Shown here one piece after another: positions 13,001 to 21,115 of a stretch of DNA of 64,000 nt (the first letter of the stretch is position 1; the number at the start of each line of letters is the position of its first letter). Source of the stretch: Saturnia japonica. Lineage: Eukaryota; Arthropoda; Insecta; Lepidoptera; Saturniidae. The stretch is from positions 14,795,327-14,859,326 of the forward strand of contig CM065313.1 in assembly GCA_033032175.1 (NCBI GenBank). The letters are read 5' to 3'. The translations under genes and the position numbers were made by a program. Under the pieces are notes generated by a model that worked only from the letters and a program-made list of their open reading frames with translations, searched no databases and was not told where the DNA came from.

Positions 13001-14912
13001 AACTTAAAAGGGACAGCTAACTTGGCTGGCATTTGAAGATATCCTACCACTCAGCCTATAACAATGCTATCTATGGCTTCATTACGATGTTTTCTTTTAC
13101 CAAAAACTCGGACGCATTGTAATATTTGAATTCATATCTATCTGCACTGCGGTGTACATAAAACATAGTTAGCAGGTTGTTACCAATATTTGACTAAATT
13201 TTACAGGAGTGCAAAAAATAAATAAACATATACTGTGGGTCCCCCTGCACCAATTAATTTATATCTATCGAATAATCGATAGGTATATAGGTAAAGAAGT
13301 AGTTTGAAAACTTTCAGTTCATATAAATCTACTTATTAAATTTACTTCTTTAATACTTAAATAAAGAGCAGATTTTTTAATTGTTACTAACTTCGAAAAT
13401 TATCACTTATGATAAATTTGGTACCTACTCAAAACTGTCAATTCTCTAAACTAGGCTTTGTAGGCTTTGTTTTCATTTATATGACTTCGGCTTGTCTAAA
13501 TTAAACCTAGTAAGTATCATTTTGATGAGTACCTATGTATTCAATAATGATTCATTGCAAATTATACTTTGTGTGATTCACGTGAATTATGTTTTCATTG
13601 AATTGTACATTATATTTGAACTAACCTTTTACAGAAAGCAATACATTAATGATACCCTGATTCCTGTGTGTATCAAGTAGTGATCGAACTGTGTCAGTTC
13701 TGATAAACTCCAAGTGTGGGTATCTGCTTGACAGTAGTTTTAACCATAAATGTTTACTTATTCGAACCACTGGAAATGCCAAACGTTACAATTGATATAT
13801 TCAAAGCGGAAGCACAGAGATGTAATTTTGATGGAATTTTGCGACTTTTCTAAGATCATCTGATACATGAAAGAAAATAATAATACAATTATATGTGAAA
13901 TTCTATGTATGAATATTGAATATGTATGAAATTAATTAGTTTCTCCGATACCGCTGTAACCATTTAGATGAAATTTCCTAGTTTCCTAGTTTACCTACAT
14001 AGGTTTTTTTTTGTGTAGGAGACAGAACGAAGCTTGATTGCAGAAATATTTTAAATAATGAATTTGGCAAAAAGTACCTAGGTGGTATGGCTCAAAGGTT
14101 TCGTAGTTTTAATATTTAAATAATTACGAGCATAATAAAAAAGGAATTCATTAATGACGAATAATTGGATTATAGTCGAAATGCTGTTTTGCTGATAATT
14201 TACTATACCTATGAGATTATTACATGTATTTGGATAAAGGTTAATCATTTTTAGTATCAGACATTCACCCTTTAGAACACACAGAATAAGAAAATTTATG
14301 GAAATGTAATCTTAATTGCAAACATAACACCGAATTTGTTTTGTATTGTACAATTTATATAAACAATATCTGGGCGACCGAGCTATGCATGCATGCTATG
14401 CTATGGGTGTCTTATACTTATATAAAAAAAGAAAAACACCTATCTAGGTAAACTTGGAATGTAAAACATTATCTAAATGCAAAGTTTCATCGAAATCGTT
14501 GGACCCGTTTCCGAGTTGCTCACTTAATATAATAATATAATATTACTTTCGACGTTAGGTCTGTTATTTTTCTTACATTACCGTAACGTATAAAATATTT
14601 ACATAACGAAACTAGAGCCGATCTAAGTAGAAGATCAAACTATTGATTTATATTCAATTTAATTTTTATTGAATTAAAACACTTACAAAAACATCTTCAA
14701 TAATTTTTCAAATTTACCAAATCGATTTCACTTTCGAATAATAACATTTTGCATATAACAACTATATTTCAATTTTATAAATGTTTAAGTTTCTTACCGA
14801 CATAGGAGACCGCCAACGCCGGTAATGCAGACACCGCAAACCAAAACGCACAGCAAGTGTATATCTCTTCAACTATGACATTTCGAATGCTCTTCTTTTG
14901 TGTCATAGACAT
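3695..14912 (-). CDS. WS/DGAT-type O-acyltransferase (WSD1-like), seven-exon gene (span entry)
   Basis: Exons in order of transcription are 14912-14798, 12562-12342, 11435-10899, 10279-9938, 9570-9330, 8185-7886 and 4038-3695. All introns are GT..AG, and phases match at every junction (1, 0, 0, 0, 1, 1). They give an unbroken frame of about 699 residues. Order of parts: an N-terminal hydrophobic segment (AFWFAVSALPALAV), a condensation-type acyltransferase half with the HH motif, a CTDIALYAATDALR block matching the family's ND(V/I) helix, and the C-terminal DUF1298-type domain ending YADTVRISVMTDARLSP. This family joins fatty acyl-CoA to fatty alcohols or diacylglycerol, making wax esters or triacylglycerol at ER membranes. 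The substrate is not known for this copy. ATG 14912 is the first in-frame Met of exon 1; a further 5' coding exon cannot be excluded. Confidence 0.8.
4851..4934 (+). pseudogene. THAP-domain N-terminal fragment
   Basis: ATG at 4851 opens MPRCSVFVCKN..VISFHK, which matches the start of THAP zinc fingers: Met-Pro-x-Cys, four residues, Cys, and then the SFHxFP block. A stop follows at once. A donor-like AA|GTAAAT overlaps it, so this may have been a first coding exon. The second zinc-binding pair (C..H) is not found nearby because a retrotransposon was inserted. Confidence 0.55.
4945..6345 (+). pseudogene. Internally deleted Jockey-like non-LTR retrotransposon
   Basis: The left half encodes the end of ORF1/start of ORF2 and an apurinic endonuclease: NFSNIRGLNSNLNAVHFHLE, GVCVYIREDI (after a frameshift near 5230), VILGDFNAHHVEWL and LDLLLTSHPDGY..GSSDHCLIR. 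Then, near 5705-5755, it jumps straight to the ORF2 C-terminus: RLNLYKAQIRPHMEYCSRLW and LDVQRFTTVRFLRHFQPR..W. The whole reverse transcriptase core with YxDD is missing. Several frameshifts and a stop at 6073 show it is dead. The same C-terminal text occurs on the minus strand at 20695-20943. Confidence 0.8.
7350..7885. other. AT-rich intron sequence
   Basis: Part of intron 6 of the WS/DGAT gene. T-rich tracts occur, and AAAAGCGTG is repeated near 7572, resembling the transposon end at 7341. Nothing else is recognised. Confidence 0.4.
7886..8185 (-). CDS. WS/DGAT-like gene, exon 6 (start of C-terminal domain)
   Basis: The acceptor is TTTAAAG and the donor AA|GTGAGT. It reads GMVCLALPVGGTPRRIASVV, then RLSLNVLSRRYAVSYAEINS and QTVDFVVYWRPPQANI. 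This is the DUF1298-type domain, where bacterial and plant relatives have the SNVPGP segment (here YAEINSP). Confidence 0.85.
8225..8380. repeat. Dispersed repeat, copy 1
   Basis: This stretch (GAGCTGTGCTCGGTGTCTTA.. to ..CCGTTTCCGAG) recurs at 14345-14515 with about 80 percent identity by eye. The end, GTTGGAGCCGTTTCCGAG, is of the type found in 3' tails of insect non-LTR elements. Confidence 0.55.
8810..9296. repeat. 46-bp minisatellite with a 138-bp higher-order repeat
   Basis: About ten and a half copies of a 46-bp unit containing TTAGCGAACTACAGGTATTG. From 8985 on, units are arranged in a three-unit block of 138 bp (variants gaactacaggtatcg, gaattacagg, and cgaaattg) that is itself repeated (about 8985-9122 and 9123-9260). 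The array lies in intron 5 of the WS/DGAT gene, 34 bases from the donor of exon 5. Confidence 0.9.
9330..9570 (-). CDS. WS/DGAT-like gene, exon 5
   Basis: It follows the acceptor TAATGTAG and reads VVCWSRPVSRAGLERVARAL, then GVSCTDIALYAATDALRAFY. This matches the family's conserved helix around ND(V/I), where Asn is replaced by Thr here. The donor G|GTGCGT gives phase 1, which joins exactly to exon 6. Confidence 0.85.
9938..10279 (-). CDS. WS/DGAT-like gene, exon 4
   Basis: This is a 114-codon exon, phase 0 at both ends, between acceptor TTCCAG and donor AAG|GTAATT. It reads IIVSPLITADPRKWPRRTFDTF, here split as IIVSPLITADPRKW and PRRTFDTF, followed by FKFPFRLRDELVALIELKNYG and the long EIYKAPSKLWTDTIRADDGK segment. 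Insect members of this family have such an insert between the acyltransferase halves; that point is inference. Confidence 0.8.
10899..11435 (-). CDS. WS/DGAT-like gene, exon 3 (active-site HH motif)
   Basis: The acceptor is TTTCAG before 11435 and the donor AAG|GTCAGT after 10899, giving 179 codons. It carries FPPDQPPWQYIIIPC (equivalent of the family PLW motif), then the active-site stretch RVHHLLLTGKKSLNIGDLLM. Both histidines are kept, but the usual Asp of HHxxxDG is Thr. A hydrophobic helix follows in the linker (GAFHVAGLILISSINAIRVL). Confidence 0.85.
11696..12247. mobile_element. Non-autonomous DNA element with long G-rich terminal inverted repeats
   Basis: The left end GGGGCTATCCATAAATTACG and the inverted right end GGGGCCATCCATAAATTACG pair. 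The similarity goes on for more than 100 bases through matching GTGTGACAT and G-rich blocks. The interior has no coding potential. GAA borders both ends and could be a 3-bp target duplication. It lies in intron 2 of the WS/DGAT gene. A run of G (about 12151-12160) is inside the right arm. Confidence 0.75.
12342..12562 (-). CDS. WS/DGAT-like gene, exon 2
   Basis: The acceptor TTTTGCAG precedes 12562 and the donor CAG|GTATAT follows 12342. It reads DTLNTDQIRDRLMKHV, then RLRHSLVSCWGNYAWD, NHFIVANTVYRG and NESNIQ. The W..NF/NHF pattern corresponds to the early acyltransferase strand region of the family. Phase 1 in, phase 0 out. Confidence 0.8.
12563..14344. other. Intron 1 of the WS/DGAT gene
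   Basis: AT-rich sequence with no recognisable gene or repeat. The short open frames here lack codon character. Confidence 0.5.
14345..14515. repeat. Dispersed repeat, copy 2
   Basis: Second copy of the repeat at 8225-8380, sharing GTAAACTTGGAATGTAAAAC and CCGTTTCCGAG. A (ATGC)n-like stutter, GCATGCATGCTATGCTATG, lies near its start. Confidence 0.55.
14798..14912 (-). CDS. WS/DGAT-like gene, exon 1 (start and membrane segment)
   Basis: It begins ATG TCT ATG (MSMTQKKSIRNVIVEE) and continues into a hydrophobic stretch, TCCAFWFAVSALPALAVSYV, that would span a membrane. The donor is CG|GTAAGAA at 14797, phase 1. The open frame reaches upstream to at least 14975 without an ATG and has a possible acceptor near 14988. 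The start is therefore the least certain part of the gene. Confidence 0.65.
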
Positions 14913-15029
14913 TATTCTTGACCGACTTACGTTATTATAGAAGTTGTGTTTATATATTATATTGCTGCACTCCAATAGACGCGGCTGGTAAAATATTAAT
15001 AAGTAAAAAATATATATAAAGCAATAAGT

Positions 15030-15240
15030 AAGAGAGGTAGAGCACAGAGAAATTTCTTTGGAGATTTATCTCTACTTGGGGCAGCCCGACTGGAAGAATA
15101 CCTCCACCCTACAGAAGATCGTGGCTAAATAGCCTAGTGTTGTGTTTCTGCGGTAAATAGGGTTTCCAGAGCTCCTTGGGGTAGGGGTTCAAGGTCAGCA
15201 ACGCTCTGGGGATACTTATGTAGAGGTGACATCCGACTGT
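15030..15240 (+). repeat. Lepidopteran dispersed repeat (non-LTR 3' tail type), copy A
   Basis: Contains the blocks GGGGCAGCCCGACTGG, ACCTCCACCCTACAGAAGAT and CCAGAGCTCCTTGGGG. The same series recurs at 20976-21115 (plus) and 49628-49805 (minus). The series is familiar from 3' ends of abundant moth LINEs; the family name is not assigned. Confidence 0.6.
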
Positions 15241-15587
15241 GAAAGAATTTAAAACTTAACAAAATAGAAACCAGGTGCATTAATAACCATGTTATTTGGA
15301 TTCGTATGTTATCTTATACTTCTAATATGCTACGTAAGAAGGTCGTTGTAAAGTTGATTCCTTTGACATAATAACTTATCAGTAATGTTATCTATTAATT
15401 ATATTATGTTACAATGTTTTTAGTAGAGATATTATATATGTATTCTCTTAATATCTCTCTACCTATCCGCAAACTCAAACGTAATAGAAATCGTATAAAG
15501 TTATACAAATTCAGTGTTGTTTTTAGGGTCTTATTTAGATCATAATTTAAATGCATAGATAGGTAATTATAGAAATAGTATATTACG

Positions 15588-15860
15588 CACCGAGGGAGAA
15601 AAGTAGGACATTCACGCCCGCGCGTATGGTTGTCACCCGAGCCGAAGGTGAGGTGCGTTTACAATTTTTTTCTCCTCCGAGATGAAAAGTTTATATATTT
15701 TATACATAAACACGCAGTTGCTAGGTTACCGGAAGATAAAGTAAAGTACGCGCATGCGCACATTTGCCATCTCACCGGGAGAGAATCGGGTACTTTTCTC
15801 CCGCGTGACAGGGACTAAAAGTGAACTTTTCATCCCGGAGGAGAAAAAAAGGAATTACCT
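15588..15860. repeat. Nested fold-back repeat
   Basis: An inner arm at 15663-15692 (TTTTTTTCTCCTCCGAGATG..) pairs with 15822-15850. An outer block GGGAGAAAAGTA (about 15594) is inverted at about 15790-15803. The whole is GC-richer than its surroundings. It may be a MITE; no target duplication was identified. Confidence 0.5.
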
Positions 15861-16676
15861 ACTGCTAAATTCCGACGTCTTGATCAAAGTTGAACGTGAA
15901 AAGTCCAATATAACAATATTTTATTATATATATTTTATTATTTAATATTTTATTAATTTATTATATAATATTTTATTATATTTTTTATTTATAGAAATTG
16001 GGAGTATTTTTTAATTAGGAAAGAGTTACCGTCTGTAATATATATAGAAACTCGTGTTTTAAAATTCTGCTTAGTCGTGTCTGTATGTTAAATGTTTCCA
16101 ACTTAAAAAATCCTTTTAATTGTACAAAACTGCAAAAGTACCTACTTATGCATATGCAAAAAAAAATTGTTATTTTTAGATACACAACCCAAATAATTAG
16201 GTTCTCCGTCATCGACATCAATACCGTTAATATCTCGTAAAGTAGACAAAAAATGTAAACAGTAACAGTTCAAAATAATTACATTGAGTGCGTGATAACT
16301 AGCCATTTACCGGTGACAAGTATATTATCATATTTAATGAGTGTTTAAATTTCGTAATGTTAAGGTTATCTTATGTTATATTTATACCTATTATAGAAAC
16401 GGATAAATAATAGTCAGCCGGAACTATTTAATAATGTTAACATTATTAATCAAAAATTAGATAAAAAATATTCATTTAGGTTAGTAAATATATTTTGTAT
16501 TAGGTCCTTACATGTGAAATTGGCGGTTTGTTGAAATGTTCGCTTTGATCTCAAATATCTGGCGTTTGGTTAGGAATTCGAATTTATTTCAATTTAGGCT
16601 TGTGCATTTGTTTTTCGAATTTAGTGATTCGTTTCCGCAGTGTTTGATTTTTCTTTGACATCGTTCCCTACACAAA

Positions 16677-19600
16677 ATGGAAAACTTCAAATATCGCGTT
16701 ATTTACGAATATGAGTACCACCGTGGCATCAGGGCTGCAGAAACGGCTCGAAGGATAATGATGTGTATGGGGAAGTTAATATAAAATAAATCACGGTACC
16801 TTTTTGGTACCAACGTTTTCGTTCTGGAAATGTTGACCTACGAAACAAACCCCGTGGATGGCTGGAGACTACTTGATAATGATAATAAATGAGTTGATAA
16901 TGAAGAATTAAAGGTGATCGTGGAGGCAGATCCATCGCAAACCACGTCAAAGTTAGCGGCAGGCTTAGGATTGAGTTATAAATGAAGAATTAAAGGTGAT
17001 CGTGGAGGCAGATCCATCGCAAACCACGACAAAGTTAGCGGCAGGCTTAGGTGTAAGTGATAAATAAAGAATTAAAGGTGATCGTGGAGGCAGATTCATC
17101 GCAAACCACGACACAGTTAGCGGCAGGCTTAGGTGTGAGTGATAAATGAAGAAATAAAGGTGATCGTGGAGGCAGATCCATCGCAAACTACGTCAGAGTT
17201 AGCGGCAGGCTTAGGTGTGAGTGATAAATGAAGAATTAAAGGTGATCGTGGAGGCAGATCCATCGCAAACCACGACACAGTTAGCGGCAGGCTTAGGTGT
17301 GAGTGATAAATGAAGAAATAAAGGTGATCGTGGAGGCAGATCCATCGCAAACCACGTCAGAGTTAGCGGCAGGCTTAGGTGTGAGTGATAAATGAAGAAT
17401 TAAAGGTGATCGTGGAGGCAGATCCATCGCAAACCACGACACAGTTAGCGGCAGGCTTAGGTGTGAGTGATAAATGAAGAAATAAAGGTGATCGTGGAGG
17501 CAGATCCATCGCAAACCACGTCAAAGTTAGCGGCAGGCTTAGGATTGAGTTATAAATGAAGAATTAAAGGTGATCGTGGAGGCAGATCCATCGCAAACCA
17601 TGACAAAGTTAGCGGCAGGCTTAGGTGTAAGTGATAAATAAAGAATTAAAGGTGATCGTGGAGGCAGATTCATCGCAAACCACGACACAGTTAGCGGCAG
17701 GCTTAGGTGTGAGTGATAAATGAAGAATTAAAGGTGATCGTGGAGGCAGATCCATCGCAAACCACGTCAGAGTTAGCGGCAGGCTTAGGTGTGAGTGATA
17801 AATGAAGAATTAAAGGTGATCGTGGAGGCAGATCCATCGCAAACCACGACACAGTTAGCGGCAGGCTTAGGTGTGAGTGATAAATGAAGAAATAAAGGTG
17901 ATCGTGGAGGCAGATCCATCGCAAACCACGACAAAGTTAGCGGCAGGCTTAGGTGTAAGTGATAAATAAAGAATTAAAGGTGATCGTGGAGGCAGATTCT
18001 TCGCAAACCACGCAAGTTAGCGGCAGGCTTAGGATTGAGTTGATAAATGAAGAATTAAAGGTGATCGTGGAGGCAGATCCATCGCAAACCACGTCAAGTT
18101 AGCGGCAGGCTTAGGTGTGAGTGATAAATGAAGAATTAAAGGTGATCGTGGAGGCAGATCCATCGCAAACCACGACAAAGTTAGCGGCAGGCTTAGGTGT
18201 AAGTGATAAATAAAGAATTAAAGGTGATCGTGGAGGCAGATTCATCGCAAACCACGACACAGTTAGCGGCAGGCTTAGGTGTGAGTGATAAATGAAGAAT
18301 TAAAGGTGATCGTGGAGGCAGATCCATCGCAAACCACGTCAAAGTTAGCGGCAGGCTTAGGTGTGAGCGATAAATGAAGAATTAAAGGTGATCGTGGAGG
18401 CAGATCCATCGCAAACCACGACACAGTTAGCGGCAGGCTTAGGTGTGAGTGATAAATGAAGAATATAAAGGTGATCGTGGAGGCAGATCCATCGCAAACC
18501 ACGCAAAGTTAGCGGCAGGCTTAGGTGTAAGTGATAAATAAAGAATTAAAGGTGATCGTGGAGGCAGATTCATCGCAAACCACGACACAGTTAGCGGCAG
18601 GCTTAGGTGTGAGTGATAAATGAAGAAATTAAAGGTGATCGTGGAGGCAGATCCATCGCAAACCACGTCAAAGTTAGCGGCAGGCTTAGGATGTGAGTGA
18701 TAAATGAAGAATTAAAGGTGATCGTGGAGGCAGATCCATCGCAAACCACGACACAGTTAGCGGCAGGCTTAGGTGTGAGTGATAAATGAAGAATTAAAGG
18801 TGATCGTGGAGGCAGATTCATCGCAAACCACGACACAGTTAGCGGCAGGCTTAGGTGTGAGTGATAAATGAAGAAATAAAGGTGATCGTGGAGGCAGATC
18901 CATCGCAAACCACGACAAAGTTAGCGGCAGGCTTAGGTGTGAGTGATAAATGAAGAATTAAAGGTGATCGTGGAGGCAGATCCATCGCAAACCACGACAC
19001 AGTTAGCGGCAGGCTTAGGTTGAGTGATAAATGAAGAAATAAAGGTGATCGTGGAGGCAGATCCATCGCAAACCACGACAAAGTTAGCGGCAGGCTTAGG
19101 TGTAAGTGATAAATAAAGAATTAAAGGTGATCGTGGAGGCAGATTCTTCGCAAACCACGACACAGTTAGCGGCAGGCTTAGGTGTGAGTGATAAATGAAG
19201 AATTAAAGGTGATCGTGGAGGCAGATTCTTCGCAAACCACGACACAGTTAGCGGCAGGCTTAGGTGTGAGTGATAAATGAAGAAATAAAGGTGATCGTGG
19301 AGGCAGATTCTTCGCAAACCACGACAAGTTAGCGGCAGGCTTAGGTGTGAAGTGATAAATAAAGAATTAAAGGTGATCGTGGAGGCAGATTCTTCGCAAA
19401 CCACGACACAGTTAGCGGCAGGCTTAGGTGTGAGTGATAAATGAAGAAATAAAGGTGATCGTGGAGGCAGATCCATCGCAAACCACGACAAAGTTAGCGG
19501 CAGGCTTAGGTGTAAGTGATAAATAAAGAATTAAAGGTGATCGTGGAGGCAGATCCATCGCAAACCACGACAAAGTTAGCGGCAGGCTTAGGTGTGAGTG

Positions 19601-20605
19601 ATAAATGAAGAATTAAAGGTGATCGTGGAGGCAGATCCATCGCAAACCACGACACAGTTAGCGGCAGGCTTAGGTGTGAGTGATAAATGAAGAAATAAAG
19701 GTGATCGTGGAGGCAGATCCATCGCAAACCACGACAAAGTTAGCGGCAGGCTTAGGTGTAAGTGATAAATAAAGAATTAAAGGTGATCGTGGAGGCAGAT
19801 TCTTCGCAAACCACGACACAGTTAGCGGTAGGCTTAGGTGTGAGTGATAAATGAAGAATTAAAGGTGATCGTGGAGGCAGATCCATCGCAAACCACGTCA
19901 GAGTTAGCGGCAGGCTTAGGTGTGAGTGATAAAATAATTTTAATTCACTTTAAACATACTGGAAAAGGGAAAAAACTAGAGAAATGGGTACTGCATGAAT
20001 TGAATGAAGCGCGCCATTAAACACCTATTGAGTGTTGCGTTACATTTCTCAACCGTCACAATAACGAGGGAATTTTGAATCGTATTATTACTTGTAACGA
20101 AAAATGGATCCTTTACGACAATTGGAAACGCTCATCATAGTGGTTGAACCCAAGAGAACCGGCCAAATTCTGTCCCAAGCGAAAGTCGTCTCAAAAAAAG
20201 TTATTGGTGAATGTTTGGTAGACCAGTTCCTGTGTCACTACAGCTTCTTAAGATCTAGCCAGACGATAAAGGCAGATCTGTATTGTCTACAGTTGCAATC
20301 CATGATGGAAAAGCTACCCGTTAAACAACCGAGACTGGTTAATCTCTCTGGCCCACTACTGCTTCATGACAACGCTACATCTCATCTCAATTAAATCTAA
20401 ATTAGAGGAACTGCGGTTAGAATGTCTCCGACACCCATCATAATCCCCGAACCTTGCTCCAACAGATTACCACCTTTTTCGGAATTTGGACAATTTCTTG
20501 CAAGGAAAAATAATCAATTCCGACGAGGATGTTCAAACCGCCTTCAAAAATTTTATTTATTCTCGCTCACAATTTTTTCAGCAATGAAATTAATGAACTA
20601 CCTAT
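16677..20605 (+). pseudogene. Mariner transposase, interrupted and degenerate
   Basis: The N-terminus reads MENFKYRVIYEYEYHRGIRA, then RFRSGNVDLRNKPRG and the second helix-turn-helix segment IVEADPSQTTSKLAAGLG, which is the part multiplied 37 times. After the array the frame resumes with KLEKWVLHELNEA (19969 on). Next come ITCNEKWILYDNWKR (catalytic Asp of the DEKW block replaced by Asn) and LLHDNATSHLN (second catalytic Asp kept), and the DD34D C-terminal region to about 20605. Stops and frameshifts are frequent, and an 82-bp unit changes frame at each copy, so no transposase can be made. Confidence 0.9.
16905..19932 (+). repeat. 82-bp tandem satellite derived from mariner transposase sequence (37 units)
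   Basis: I counted 37 occurrences of the core GTGATCGTGGAGGCAGAT from 16914 to 19866 at an average spacing of 82.0 bases. Units differ at a few diagnostic places: GATCCATC, GATTCATC or GATTCTTC; ACGTCAAAG, ACGACACAG or ACGACAAAG; GATAAATGAAG or GATAAATAAAG; and GAATTAAAG or GAAATAAAG. These variants come in recurring groups of two to four units, showing duplication of multi-unit blocks. The unit translates as part of the transposase DNA-binding domain. Confidence 0.95.
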
Positions 20606-20694
20606 AAAACGGTGAAAGTGTATAGATAATAATAGTATATACTTCGATTGATAAAATGTATATTTTCATTAAAAAAAATATTTAATTTTTTTTA

Positions 20695-20943
20695 CGATAA
20701 AAAGGGGTCAAGCGGATGGAAAGTGATCACCGCCGCCCACAAACGTCCGCAACACCAGAGGGCTCGCAGATGCGTTGACGGCCTTTTAGGGAAGAATAAG
20801 CTCTCTTCTTGAAGTTCACCAGGTCATAATGGCTCAGAAAGACCCCAGGCGACAGCTGGTTCCACAGAGTGGTTGTGCGAGGCAGAAAGTGCCTTAAGAA
20901 ACGCACTGTTGTGGAACGCTGGACATCGAGGAGGATCGAGGAT
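20695..20943 (-). mobile_element. 3' fragment of a Jockey-like retrotransposon nested in the mariner
   Basis: On the minus strand this reads the C-terminal ORF2 text LDVQRST..RFLRHFLP and TTLWNQLSPGVFLSHYDLVN, the same family as 4945-6345, followed by a 3' tail. It lies just inside the mariner right terminal repeat. Confidence 0.7.
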
Positions 20944-20975
20944 TAAACGCTAATATCATATGTAAGGACGTAATA

Positions 20976-21115
20976 AAGAAATCTCTTTGTAAATTTCTCT
21001 CTACTTGGAGCAGCCCGACGACTGGTGTAATACCTCCGTCCTACAGAAGATCGTAGCTAAATAACCTTGTGTTGTGTTCCTGCGGTGAGTAATGTTTCCA
21101 GAGCTCCTTGTTGTG
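20976..21115 (+). repeat. Lepidopteran dispersed repeat, copy B
   Basis: Same family as 15030-15240: GGAGCAGCCCGACGACTGG, ACCTCCGTCCTACAGAAGAT and TTTCCAGAGCTCCTTG. It starts directly at the right flank of the mariner, so the mariner may have inserted beside or into it. Confidence 0.6.

Larger units (their letters stand above)
16500..20973 (+). mobile_element. Cecropia-type mariner element expanded by an internal satellite
   Basis: The left terminal repeat TTAGGTCCTTACATGTGAAA (16500) and the inverted right end (20943-20973, ..ATATGTAAGGACGTAA) are those of cecropia-subfamily mariners. A TA dinucleotide borders both ends (16498-16499 and 20974-20975). The element is 4474 bp, against about 1.3 kb for the family. 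The excess is explained by about 3.0 kb of internal 82-bp tandem repeats and about 250 bp of nested retrotransposon. Subtracting both returns nearly exactly 1.3 kb. Confidence 0.9.

Noticed and set aside
16729..19727. Series of overlapping 73-131 codon open frames on the minus strand with repeated text
   Set aside because: They are read-through of the 82-bp satellite on the non-coding strand and are not genes.
16905..19932. CRISPR-like array (regular repeats)
   Set aside because: Units are contiguous with no variable spacers, the host is an insect, and the unit is mariner transposase sequence.
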